Numbered from the stretch's first letter, positions 1-7,524 are shown. The stretch: DNA of 10,372 nt from a bacterium (GCA_030635025.1 DAOVZQ010000040.1:1-10372), one strand, 5' to 3'. Translations and numbers: made by a program. The notes: generated by a model from the letters alone, not told the origin.

Positions 1-2
1 CT

Positions 3-590
3 CATGTCTCGACCAAGGGCGCCGTGGACATCATCCGTCGCGGCAAGGAGGACGGCGCGCACGTGACCGCGGAAGTAACCCCCCATCATCTTTCGCTCGA
101 CCATTCCTGCTGCCGCGATTTCTCGCCCCAGTTCAAGATGAATCCGCCTCTGCGCGAGGAAGAGGACATCGAGGCGCTGGCCCAGGGTCTGGCCGACGGC
201 GTGATCGACTGTGTGGCCACTGACCATGCGCCCCACACGGCCATGGAGAAGGAGCTCATGCTCGACCAGGCGCCTTTCGGCGTGATCGGTCTGGAGACGG
301 CGTTGGCCGTATGCAACACGTACCTTGTTCGGGAGAACAAGCTCGATCTCGGACAGTTGATCGAGCGGATGACCGAGACGCCCGCGGCGATTTATAATCT
401 GCCGATCGGTCGCCTCGAAGAAGGCGGAGATGCGGACTTCATGCTTTTCGCACCGGACGAATCCTGGACCGTCGGATCTGCGGACCTGAAGTCGAAAAGT
501 CGGAATACACCCTATATCGGCGAGACGTTGACCGGACGCGTGAAGGCCACTTTCCTGAGAGGTAGGCTGACGCACCAAGAGGAGTCCTGA
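3..590 (+). CDS. pyrC: Dihydroorotase, C-terminal part (5' end outside window)
   Basis: This is the C-terminal 195 residues of a class I (PyrC/Bacillus-type) dihydroorotase. The cytoplasmic zinc enzyme reversibly cyclises N-carbamoyl-aspartate to dihydroorotate, the third step of de novo pyrimidine synthesis. The reading frame is open from base 3 and enters at HVSTKG, the family's conserved segment. It continues with EVTPHH (a zinc-ligand histidine), FKMNPPLR, and ATDHAPH, which holds the catalytic Asp of the amidohydrolase fold. FGVIGLETAL, the substrate-side loop, follows, and the end is a short C-terminal beta segment (GRVKATFLRGR). An in-frame GTG at 24 is internal to the conserved HVSTKGAVD stretch and is not a start. 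The stop TGA overlaps the next ATG by one base (TGATG), so translation of the lipoprotein gene is probably coupled to it. Identity is secure; only the N-terminal metal-binding HxH region is out of view. Confidence 0.95.
   Translation, partial: HVSTKGAVDIIRRGKEDGAHVTAEVTPHHLSLDHSCCRDFSPQFKMNPPLREEEDIEALAQGLADGVIDCVATDHAPHTAMEKELMLDQAPFGVIGLETALAVCNTYLVRENKLDLGQLIERMTETPAAIYNLPIGRLEEGGDADFMLFAPDESWTVGSADLKSKSRNTPYIGETLTGRVKATFLRGRLTHQEES
578..584 (+). promoter_or_regulatory. Ribosome binding site of the TPR lipoprotein gene
   Basis: AGAGGAG lies five bases before the ATG at 590, inside the last codons of pyrC. It is the strongest Shine-Dalgarno match in the pyrimidine operon. It supports the 590 start and shows that the lipoprotein is meant to be translated from the pyrC transcript. 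Confidence 0.7.
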
Positions 591-2143
591 TGTTACCCGG
601 CAAACGCAGAGTGTTGATCCCGATGGTGCTGATGATCTTGATCAGTGCCGTCGGCTGCGCCAAGTACAATACCTTCTGGAACGCCAAGAAGGCCTTCAAC
701 AATGCCGAGCGCATCCAAGAGGAGCGTGTCAGGAAAGGGGAGGACGTAACCCAGCCCTCGACAACGCAGATCTCCGACTACAACAAGTCCATCAAGAAGT
801 GCCAGAAGCTGCTGGAGGAGTATCCGGGGCACGGCCTGACCGACGACGCCCTGTTCCTGATGGCCAAGGCCTACTATCGGATCCAGTCCTATCGCATGTC
901 CATCTCCCGTCTCGAACTGCTTTTCCAGAACTATCCGTCCAACCCGTTCATGGAAGAGGCCCTGTATATCCAGGCGGCCAATTACCTGCTGATCGGTGAT
1001 ATGAAGGGCGCCAATGATCATCTGATCCAGATGCAGCAGCGTTTCCCCGACAGCCTGTTCCAAGCCGAGGTCTTGAAAGTGGGGGGAGACAACGCGTTCG
1101 CCCTCGAGAATTGGGAGCCGGCGCGGGACAGCTACGAGCAGTATCTGGAGTCGTATTCCGAAGACGAAAACGCACCGCAGGCCGGCTTCAATCTGGCGAA
1201 GTGCTACTGGAAACTTGGCGAGTATGATCTGGCCCACGATCGTCTGGAAGCTGTCATCGCCGGACAGCCCACCGACCTGGATCTCCTCTACCGAACCCGC
1301 CTGTTGCGGGTCCGCTGCTTGTCCAGGCTGGGCCGCCACGCGGACGCGGACGCTTTGGTCGAAGCGTTGGAGCCTGAGGCCGAAGCCAATTCGATGCAAG
1401 GTCTGCTCACCCTGGCCAAGGCCGAGAACCTTATTCTGCAGGATGATTACGAAGAGGCGGCCCCCATACTGATCAACATGCCCGAGGAGTGGATTCTCGG
1501 TGAAGTCCCGCCGAGGCTGGGTGAAATGCTCGGGGATGTGTATCTGCGTCAATGGGATCTGGAAAGCGCTCTGCCCCAGTACCAGCAGGCCATACGAAAC
1601 CCGCGTATCCTCGACGACCCTGACCATTGCAAGCGCATCTCGGCCGCGTTGGGCGACTACAACCAGGCTGAACTCCACATGGATACCGCCGGTGAGGATC
1701 GGGTGCCCGGCTATAAGCTCACCCAGGCCAATATCCTGCTCTTCCACCTCAATCGTCCCGATCTGGCGCTCGAACTCTATCGCGATGTGGCTACGACGGC
1801 GGAGTTCGATTCCAGTTCGGCCGCACGCGGTCTTTATGGAGCGGCCATCATCTACCGGGATCATCTCGCCCTGCCGGATTCGGTAGATGCGATGCTGACA
1901 CAACTCATACGCGACTATCCGGATGCGCCCCAGACCTTCATGCTGGATCCCTCGACCGACCACGATCTCTATGCTTTCGTCATGGAGCAGGACCGCTTGG
2001 CCCTGGAGTTGAGGCTGGCCGCGCATGACGACATGGACGAAGAGTTCATCGACATGGATGTCACCGAGGTCATCGCGCCCCTGCGTGATCCCGAAGCCCG
2101 CTATTCTCGCTGGCGTGAACGTAAATTGAGGCGGAATTCGTAA
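590..2143 (+). CDS. TPR-repeat lipoprotein within the pyrimidine operon
   Basis: This is a predicted secreted lipoprotein of 517 residues, of unknown specific function. It has a basic n-region (KRR at 5-7), a hydrophobic stretch at about 8-21, and a lipobox AVGC with the lipidated Cys at 23. Ala at +2 would allow outer-membrane sorting by the E. coli Lol rule. After a YNTFWNAKKAF block, residues of about 60-230 form helical TPR-like repeats of the BamD/YbgF kind; examples are the LLEEYPGHGLTDDALFLMAK segment, the LLFQNYPSNPFMEEALY segment, and YLESYSEDENAPQAGFNLAK. Weaker repeats continue to about residue 430. The C-terminus is basic (RWRERKLRRNS). Such proteins usually scaffold envelope complexes. 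No enzymatic motif is visible. The start has a good Shine-Dalgarno, and both ends overlap neighbouring pyr genes by one base. Nothing in the sequence explains the link to pyrimidine synthesis. A 519-codon open frame covers the opposite strand and is treated as a compositional shadow. Confidence 0.9.
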   Translation: MLPGKRRVLIPMVLMILISAVGCAKYNTFWNAKKAFNNAERIQEERVRKGEDVTQPSTTQISDYNKSIKKCQKLLEEYPGHGLTDDALFLMAKAYYRIQSYRMSISRLELLFQNYPSNPFMEEALYIQAANYLLIGDMKGANDHLIQMQQRFPDSLFQAEVLKVGGDNAFALENWEPARDSYEQYLESYSEDENAPQAGFNLAKCYWKLGEYDLAHDRLEAVIAGQPTDLDLLYRTRLLRVRCLSRLGRHADADALVEALEPEAEANSMQGLLTLAKAENLILQDDYEEAAPILINMPEEWILGEVPPRLGEMLGDVYLRQWDLESALPQYQQAIRNPRILDDPDHCKRISAALGDYNQAELHMDTAGEDRVPGYKLTQANILLFHLNRPDLALELYRDVATTAEFDSSSAARGLYGAAIIYRDHLALPDSVDAMLTQLIRDYPDAPQTFMLDPSTDHDLYAFVMEQDRLALELRLAAHDDMDEEFIDMDVTEVIAPLRDPEARYSRWRERKLRRNS

Positions 2144-3030
2144 TGACCACATCCGATCCGTGGCGTCTCGTCGGCGAAGTGGAATCTCTCGGCCTCGTTT
2201 CCTCGTCCATGTACGAACTTGTTGTTGGCCTGGAGGATGTCGTGTCCTTCCGGCCCGGCCAGTTCTGCATGTTGAACCTGGGCGGCGGGCGGGAGATGGT
2301 CTTGTCGCGTCCGTTTTCGATTCTGGCTGTCGACGGTAACCGTGTGACGCTGCTCTTCAAGGCTGTCGGGAGCGGTACACGGGCCATGGCAACGTGCAAG
2401 CCCGGCGCGCCGGTCGTTTTCCTGGGACCCCTGGGACAACCGTTTCCATCTCCCGACACGGCCACCGCCGGACAAACCGCGCCCCGCCACCTGCTCTTGG
2501 CTGGAGGCGTGGGGCTGCCGCCCCTGCTGGCCTGGCAGAGAGCCTGGGGACGTGAAGGCGATCTGTATCTCTTCGGCGGTCGCGACGGCGGAGACGTTCC
2601 GTGGTCCCTGGTGTCCGAAGGTTGGCGCTGCAGCGTGGATCGTCATGTGGACGTGCCGCGTAACGTCGATGCCTTCGTCGGCAACGTTGTGGAATTGGCC
2701 CGTGAGATCCTGGGGAGTGTGGACGATGAGCCCCGTCGGGTGCTGGCCTGCGGTCCGTTGGCCCTGCTGCGTGCGGTGACCGCTTTCGCCGGCGAGCGTG
2801 GCTGGGATTGCCGGGTGTCGGTCGAGGAGCGCATGGGGTGCGGCTATGGTGTCTGTCGAGGGTGTGTCGTGCCCCGGGCCGACGGGGAGGGCTACCTGAC
2901 CGCCTGCCACGACGGTCCCGTGCTTGCCGCGGATGCGATCGACTGGAAATGTTTCGGCCGGGCCGAGGGGGGATCTCCACCTGTGTCGGCCATCGGTTGC
3001 AACCGTCCCGAACAGGATACGAAATCATGA
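2143..3030 (+). CDS. pyrK: Dihydroorotate dehydrogenase B, electron-transfer subunit
   Basis: PyrK is the FAD and [2Fe-2S] subunit that relays electrons from PyrD's FMN to NAD+ in class 1B dihydroorotate dehydrogenase. This 295-residue protein has the ferredoxin-reductase layout. The flavin barrel carries RPFSI at 56-60 and FKAVGSGT at 72-79. The nucleotide domain begins at GGVGLPPLL (121-129) and includes LACGPLALL (201-209). The iron-sulfur motif has Cys233, Cys238 and Cys241 (CGYGVCRGC) plus Cys255. The family is usually about 250-265 residues. Extra length lies mostly after the usual end near DW (267-268), where about 27 residues with two more cysteines (270, 286) follow. The ATG overlaps the upstream TAA (TAATG) and the stop overlaps the pyrD start (ATGA), fitting fixed stoichiometry with PyrD. 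Confidence 0.94.
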   Translation: MTTSDPWRLVGEVESLGLVSSSMYELVVGLEDVVSFRPGQFCMLNLGGGREMVLSRPFSILAVDGNRVTLLFKAVGSGTRAMATCKPGAPVVFLGPLGQPFPSPDTATAGQTAPRHLLLAGGVGLPPLLAWQRAWGREGDLYLFGGRDGGDVPWSLVSEGWRCSVDRHVDVPRNVDAFVGNVVELAREILGSVDDEPRRVLACGPLALLRAVTAFAGERGWDCRVSVEERMGCGYGVCRGCVVPRADGEGYLTACHDGPVLAADAIDWKCFGRAEGGSPPVSAIGCNRPEQDTKS

Positions 3031-3947
3031 TGCGACGACCCGATTGGCTCCCGTTCGATCCCGGCGGAGAATTCCGGCTGGGGCCGCGTGTACTTCCCGG
3101 CCGCGTGTGGACCGCTTCGGGATGTTTCGGCTACGGGCTGACGGGCCGCGATATCAAGGCCTCGGACGGGGGGTCGCCCTTCGATGGTCTGGGCGCCGTG
3201 GTCACCAAGACCATCACGACGTCTCCTCGCCAGGGGAATCCGCCGCCGCGTATCTGGGATGCGGGGTCCGGCGCCCTGAATTCCATCGGACTCGAAAACG
3301 TGGGGCTGGATCGTTTCGTGGACGAAATTATTCCGGCGTTGCGACAGGACCGCGTCCCTTTCGTGGCGAGCATCGCGGGTACGCGTCCCGGGGAATTCGG
3401 CGACATGACGCGTCGTCTCGTGGCGGCGGCCGCCGACTGCGAGCACTGGCATGGTGTGGAGCTGAACCTCAGCTGTCCCAACGTCGCCCACGGGGGTGTG
3501 GATTTCGGACGTCGCCCTGAAACGGTTCGTGACTGTGTCGAAGCGGCGGTGGCCGAGGTGACCGACCGGATCGTCCTGGCCAAGCTCACGCCGAACGTGG
3601 CGAGTATCGCCGAACTGGCCACTGCAGCGGCCGACGGCGGCGCGCACGGCGTTACGGCCATAAACACCCTGCTCGGCATGGACATCGATCTGGCCACGGG
3701 CCAACCCGTGCTGCCGTTGCGGCGGGGCGGTTACAGCGGCCCGGCGATCCTGCCGGTGGCTCTGGCCAAGGTGGACGAGATCGTGCGTGAATCCGGCTTG
3801 CCCGTCGTGGGCGTTGGCGGTATCGGGTCGGCCGAAGACGCCCTCAAGTTTTTTGCTGTCGGGGCTGTGGCCGTGCAGGTGGGGACGTCGCAGATGAACG
3901 ACCCGTTTTCCGCGGCGGGAATCGCCGGAGTGTTCAACGGGTCATAG
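3027..3947 (+). CDS. pyrD: Dihydroorotate dehydrogenase, catalytic subunit (class 1B)
   Basis: This cytoplasmic FMN TIM-barrel enzyme oxidises dihydroorotate to orotate. The 306-residue length matches PyrDB. Visible landmarks are TASGCFGYG (29-37), VVTKTIT with Lys61, and NSIGLENVG (85-93), the orotate-binding loop. ELNLSCPN (145-152) carries Cys150, the catalytic base typical of class 1, where class 2 enzymes have Ser. AKLTPN (185-190), GGYSGPA (234-240) and GVGGIGS (262-268) contact FMN. The frame is open well upstream of 3027, but only the ATG at 3027 (or the adjacent ATG at 3030) gives the expected N-terminus, and it makes an ATGA overlap with pyrK. The neighbouring pyrK makes class 1B, with NAD+ as acceptor, more likely than fumarate-linked class 1A. 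The last six bases overlap the convergent gene on the other strand. Confidence 0.95.
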   Translation: MMRRPDWLPFDPGGEFRLGPRVLPGRVWTASGCFGYGLTGRDIKASDGGSPFDGLGAVVTKTITTSPRQGNPPPRIWDAGSGALNSIGLENVGLDRFVDEIIPALRQDRVPFVASIAGTRPGEFGDMTRRLVAAAADCEHWHGVELNLSCPNVAHGGVDFGRRPETVRDCVEAAVAEVTDRIVLAKLTPNVASIAELATAAADGGAHGVTAINTLLGMDIDLATGQPVLPLRRGGYSGPAILPVALAKVDEIVRESGLPVVGVGGIGSAEDALKFFAVGAVAVQVGTSQMNDPFSAAGIAGVFNGS

Positions 3948-5015
3948 GTCGTCGCGAGGCGGGGTGTAATCGTCCAGATCCTCTTTGGGCAACGACTCGA
4001 CCTCCTCCTCGTAACCCTCGCTCAAGGTGGGCTCGGACTCGTCTTCGACGGGCTCATCGGGGTCGGCCGGCAGACCATCAGGGAAATCCGCCTCCAGCAG
4101 ACCGATCAGCGACGACGTGTTCGTCAGCAGTTCCTCGGCAAGACGCGAGCCCAGATCGGCGGCTTCGTCCGCAGAACCCTTGAGAACGGCCTGGTTCGGC
4201 GCGCAGCCCGAAAGCGAGCCGATGGCGCCGGTGATGATCAGGTCGTCATCGTTGGCCTGGGCCAGCACGCCCAGGGCGCAGTCCTGGTCGGACCGGATCC
4301 GCTCGCGGAAGGAGAGCTCGCCGAGCATCTCCTGATGGGACTGGATGGAATCGGCCTGCGCCGCCATGGTGATGACGTCCTCGTCGTCCGCACACGCCAC
4401 CAGGGCGATCAATCCCTGGCCGGCCCCGGGCAGCATCATTTCCGGGAAGAACACTTCAGACATTATGTCCAGTACGCCCAGGCGCTCGCCGAGCGCTGCG
4501 GGAATGACCAGACACTCGACGGCTTCCTCCTGCAGGAAGGCCGTGAGCGCGGTGACGGTGCCGCCGGTCATCAGCACGGGCTTGAGATTGGGCCAGAGTG
4601 TGGAAATCTGGGCCTGGGAGCGATGACTCAGTACGCCGATATGTGTGCCGTCGGGCAGGTCGTCGGCGATCAGGGCGTCCTTGTGAAGCAGGGCGTCGTA
4701 GGGCGTATCGCGCTCGAGAACGGCCGCCACGACGAGTCCGTCCGGCAGGGGCAGGACGAGATCCTCGGCGCACAGATCCACGAGTTGGAATTTACGGGCA
4801 AGCAACTGTGCTTGAAGGAACACCACTTCGCCGGGTGAATGGGTGCTGTAGAGTTCATCGACGCGATCGCGGTGGGCGGTCGGATCGGCGACGGTCGCCA
4901 TGTCGAAGTGGGCCTTGGGGTGGGCCTTCTTCAGACGGTCGATGACGATCTGGGTTTGGGCGCGGTTCAGGCGGCCGTCAAGGGTGCCGAGGGTGAAGGT
5001 GCCGGTGCTCTTCAC
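3942..5015 (-). CDS. Diverged hydroxymethylbilane synthase (HemC)-like protein
   Basis: This 357-residue protein follows the porphobilinogen deaminase fold order but is degenerate at the active site. Matches to HemC include LGTLDGRLNRAQ (9-20, against ATRxSxLALxQ), LPDGLVVAAVLERDTPYDAL (90-109), GVLSHRSQAQI (127-137, against GTSSLRRQAQL), MLPGAGQGLIALVACADDED (194-213) and the third domain with ITGAIGSLSG (261-270) and LAEELL (292-297). By eye, Asp85 takes the place of E. coli Asp84 and Cys246 that of the dipyrromethane-carrying Cys242. Arg132 is kept, but Arg132, Arg149 and Arg155 of the E. coli enzyme appear as Ser133, Thr150 and Ala156, and Arg11 as Leu12. The TRGD loop (Arg then Asp) near residue 44 is absent. 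A tail from about 308 has 21 acidic residues in 50. The start is GTG, with GAGAG eight bases upstream. It is the last gene of the sugar operon. Normal HemC activity looks unlikely; the true role is unknown. Confidence 0.72.
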   Translation of the reverse strand: MKSTGTFTLGTLDGRLNRAQTQIVIDRLKKAHPKAHFDMATVADPTAHRDRVDELYSTHSPGEVVFLQAQLLARKFQLVDLCAEDLVLPLPDGLVVAAVLERDTPYDALLHKDALIADDLPDGTHIGVLSHRSQAQISTLWPNLKPVLMTGGTVTALTAFLQEEAVECLVIPAALGERLGVLDIMSEVFFPEMMLPGAGQGLIALVACADDEDVITMAAQADSIQSHQEMLGELSFRERIRSDQDCALGVLAQANDDDLIITGAIGSLSGCAPNQAVLKGSADEAADLGSRLAEELLTNTSSLIGLLEADFPDGLPADPDEPVEDESEPTLSEGYEEEVESLPKEDLDDYTPPRDDL

Positions 5016-5045
5016 TTGCTCATCTCTCGTTGCGCGGGGTCAGCG

Positions 5046-5062
5046 CCCGCAGGTTGTGCGGG
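5046..5062 (-). other. Hairpin directly after the aminotransferase stop codon
   Basis: On the minus strand CCCGCA and TGCGGG form a perfect six-base stem around a CAACC loop, starting on the base after the aminotransferase TGA and 30 bases before the GTG of the HemC-like gene. No T-run follows, so it is not a standard intrinsic terminator. It could reduce, protect or process the transcript between the two genes. The structure is read directly; any function is inference. Confidence 0.4.
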
Positions 5063-6193
5063 TCAGGCCCCGCAGCCGTCCAGGTGTTTTCTAACGAGTT
5101 CGCCGATGCGTCTTGCGTCGTCCACGGGCAGCGCTTGGTAGATCGGCAGGGTCATGACCTCTGCACTCGCGGTTTCGGCGTTGGTCAGGTCGCCGTGGAC
5201 TCGGCAGTACTCGGCCAACGGATCGTGGTGCAGGGGCGGGTCGTAGTACACGCCGTACGCGACGCCGACCTTGCGCAGGGTTTCTTCGAGTCTGCCACGT
5301 TCCGGCACACGAATCCAGTACTGATGATGCGTGACGCGCAATCCGCCGCCCGGCGCGTATCCCGAGAAGCGGTTGGCCGCGGGGATCGTCTCGTCGTAGA
5401 TGGCGGCGGCGCGGTCGCGGTCCGCCTGCTCGTCGGGGAAGCGGGCGAGGCGCACGCGGATGGCCATGGCCTGGATCTCGTCGATGCGGCTGTTCCATCC
5501 CGAACGCAGAACGCCGTTGATGCGGACTGACTCGTGCCCGCGCAGTTTGCGGATCAATTCGGCGTCCTCGTTGTCGCGACAAACCACCAGGCCGCCGTCG
5601 CCGATGCCCGGCAGGTTCTTGGTGGGGTAGAAGCTCAGGCACGACATGCGGCCGAAAGAGCCGCAGGATCGGCCCTTGTACAGGGACCCGAAAGCCTGGC
5701 ACATGTCCTCGATCACATCGAGTCCGTGGGTGTCGGCGATGGTCTGCAGGGCGTCCATGTCGCAGGGCACGCCGAAGATATGCACCGGCAGGATGACGCG
5801 TGTGCGGTCTGTCACAGCATCGGCCACGTGCTCGGCCTGGAGGTTCAGATCGTCCAGGGAGATATCCACCAGGACCGGTGTCCCGCCCAGGCGAATGACG
5901 GCCTCGATGGTCGCCACGAAGGTGTAGGGCGTGGTGATGACCTCGACGCCGGGTCCGACGCCCGCCAGCTGCAAGGCCAGGTAGAGGGCCGCCGAACCCG
6001 AGGCGACGCCGACCGAGTCGGCGGCTTCGCAGGCCGTGGCCATCTCCTGCTCGAGGGCGCGGACTTCCTCGCCCAGGATATAGGCGCCCGTGGACAGGAT
6101 CCTGTCCACGCCGGCCAGGATCTCGTCCTTGCACGGCATCATGGGCGACACCAGGTCGTATCTCTCAACGCGACGCATCATTTCCTCTTTCAT
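5063..6193 (-). CDS. DegT/DnrJ/EryC1/StrS-family sugar aminotransferase
   Basis: This is a PLP-dependent aminotransferase of 376 residues that would convert a nucleotide-linked keto-sugar to an amino sugar, with glutamate as the usual donor. Family signatures run in order: STGAYILGEEVRALE (34-48), GSAAL (66-70, phosphate contact), TTPYTFVAT (87-95), LPVHIFGVPCDMD (135-147) and VIEDMCQAFGS (160-170), where Asp163 contacts the PLP ring nitrogen. SFYPTKNLPGIGDGG (187-201) carries the Schiff-base Lys192, and GWNSRIDEIQA follows. The arrangement recalls WbpE/QdtB-type sugar 3-aminotransferases, but the substrate cannot be read from sequence. The ATG at 6193 has GGAAAGG five bases upstream, just past the ugd stop. 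ATG codons at 6178-6181, behind AAAGAGG inside the gene, are a possible shorter start. The gap to ugd is 20 bases. It probably acts in the cytoplasm on a surface-glycan precursor. Confidence 0.92.
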   Translation of the reverse strand: MKEEMMRRVERYDLVSPMMPCKDEILAGVDRILSTGAYILGEEVRALEQEMATACEAADSVGVASGSAALYLALQLAGVGPGVEVITTPYTFVATIEAVIRLGGTPVLVDISLDDLNLQAEHVADAVTDRTRVILPVHIFGVPCDMDALQTIADTHGLDVIEDMCQAFGSLYKGRSCGSFGRMSCLSFYPTKNLPGIGDGGLVVCRDNEDAELIRKLRGHESVRINGVLRSGWNSRIDEIQAMAIRVRLARFPDEQADRDRAAAIYDETIPAANRFSGYAPGGGLRVTHHQYWIRVPERGRLEETLRKVGVAYGVYYDPPLHHDPLAEYCRVHGDLTNAETASAEVMTLPIYQALPVDDARRIGELVRKHLDGCGA

Positions 6194-6213
6194 GGCGACC
6201 TTTCCCCTCGCGG

Positions 6214-7524
6214 TCAGCCCCGGGGGCGCCCGAAGGACCGGTAGTCGAGACCCTGTTCCGCCATCATCTCGACGTTGTAGACGTTGCGGCAGTCCAGGAA
6301 GCGCTTGCCGGCCACAAGATCGGCGACACGTGATAGGTCAAGCTGGCGATATTCGTTCCACTCGGTCACCAGCAGGGTCAGGTCGGCGCCTTCCACGGCG
6401 TGATAGGGACCGTCGCAATACATCAGTTCGGGATGGATCTCCCTGAAGTTGTCCATGGCCACCGGATCGTGGACGCGAAGGGTGGCGCCCGCTTCGTGGA
6501 ACATGTCGACCAGGGGGCGCGCCGGAGCGTCGCGGCTATCGTCGGTGTTGGGCTTGAAGCTCAAACCCAGCAGGGCCACGGTGCGGCCGTTGAGGTCGGG
6601 CAGCATCTCACGGGCCTTGTCCATGGCCACCCCGGGCAGCGACGCGTTCACGGCGATGGCCGCACGGACGATGGACATGTCGCTGCCGGCTTCCTTGGCG
6701 ATGTGGGCGATGGCGTTGGTGTCCTTGGGCAGGCAGGAGCCGCCGAACCCCAGACCGGCGTGCAGGAACTTGGGCCCGATACGCTTGTCCAGACCCATGG
6801 CCCGCGCTACCAGAGACACGTCGGCGCCCACGCGGTCGGCCAGCTGCGAGATCTCGTTGATATAGGAAATCTTCACGGCCAGGAATGCGTTACAGGCGTA
6901 TTTGATCAGTTCCGCCGACTCGATACTGCCGTGGACCATGGGGGTCTCGAGCAGGAAGAGGGGGCGGTAGATTTCGCGCATCATCTTTTCGGCGCGCTCC
7001 GTCTCGGTGCCGATCACCACGCGGTCAGGACGCATGAAGTCCTCGATGCTCGACCCTTCGCGCAGGAACTCCGGATTGCTGGCCATGTCGAATTCGATCG
7101 CCGCGGGTTGTGCGTCGCTGATGGCCTTCTTGACCATGCGCGAGGTGCCGACGGGTACGGTGCTCTTGGTGACGATCACATAGTACTTCTTCATGAGCCG
7201 GCCGACTTCCTCGGCCACCTTGATGACGAAGGTGAGATCGGCTTCGCCGGTGTCGGACATGGGCGTCTGTACGGCGATGAAGATCACGTCCGTGGTGTCC
7301 ATGGCCTCTTCGAGCGAGGTAGTGAAGAACAGACGTCCGCCGTCCACGTTCTTGCGGACCAGCAGGTCCAGCCCCGGTTCGTAGATGGGTATGATGCCCT
7401 CGTGCAGGTCTTCGATACGCTTCTCGTTGATGTCGACGCACCAGACCTCGTGGCCGAAGTCGGCCAGACAGGCGCCGGACACCAGCCCCACGTATCCCGT
7501 TCCGATCATGCAGATACGACTCAT
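6214..7524 (-). CDS. ugd: UDP-glucose 6-dehydrogenase
   Basis: This enzyme oxidises UDP-glucose twice with NAD+ to UDP-glucuronate. The 436-residue protein has the three-domain layout. The N-terminal Rossmann fold carries GTGYVGL (8-14) and VDINEKRI (30-37), followed by IYEPGLDLL (47-55) and AVQTP (84-88). STVPVGTS (121-128) and NPEFLREG (150-157) line the active site. ELIKYACNAFLA (205-216) has Lys208, and GLGFGGSCLPKD (257-268) has the catalytic Cys264 and Asp268. The C-terminal UDP-binding domain contains LGLSFKPNTDDSRDAP (319-334). The pattern is closer to UDP-glucose than to UDP-N-acetylglucosamine dehydrogenases, though related substrates are possible. A longer frame reaches 7545, but the ATG at 7524 forms an ATGA overlap with the upstream SDR gene, is preceded by GGGAGA, and starts right at the Rossmann strand. 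Confidence 0.93.
   Translation of the reverse strand: MSRICMIGTGYVGLVSGACLADFGHEVWCVDINEKRIEDLHEGIIPIYEPGLDLLVRKNVDGGRLFFTTSLEEAMDTTDVIFIAVQTPMSDTGEADLTFVIKVAEEVGRLMKKYYVIVTKSTVPVGTSRMVKKAISDAQPAAIEFDMASNPEFLREGSSIEDFMRPDRVVIGTETERAEKMMREIYRPLFLLETPMVHGSIESAELIKYACNAFLAVKISYINEISQLADRVGADVSLVARAMGLDKRIGPKFLHAGLGFGGSCLPKDTNAIAHIAKEAGSDMSIVRAAIAVNASLPGVAMDKAREMLPDLNGRTVALLGLSFKPNTDDSRDAPARPLVDMFHEAGATLRVHDPVAMDNFREIHPELMYCDGPYHAVEGADLTLLVTEWNEYRQLDLSRVADLVAGKRFLDCRNVYNVEMMAEQGLDYRSFGRPRG

Noticed and set aside
593..2152. A 519-codon open frame on the minus strand covering the whole TPR lipoprotein gene.
   Set aside because: It mirrors the plus gene almost exactly, has low-complexity Gly/Gln/Leu/Val-rich composition with no domain, and would overlap the coupled pyr operon. 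The plus frame has a lipobox, TPR repeats and a ribosome site. A shadow of GC-rich codon use.
2808..3026. Extending pyrD upstream to a start at 2808.
   Set aside because: It would add 73 residues with no homology and overlap the PyrK iron-sulfur motif. The ATG at 3027 gives the normal family length and an ATGA overlap.
3910..3930. CGGCG/CGCCG hairpin near the end of pyrD as a terminator.
   Set aside because: It lies within coding sequence and is not followed by a T-run on either strand; the Ts precede it on the plus strand.
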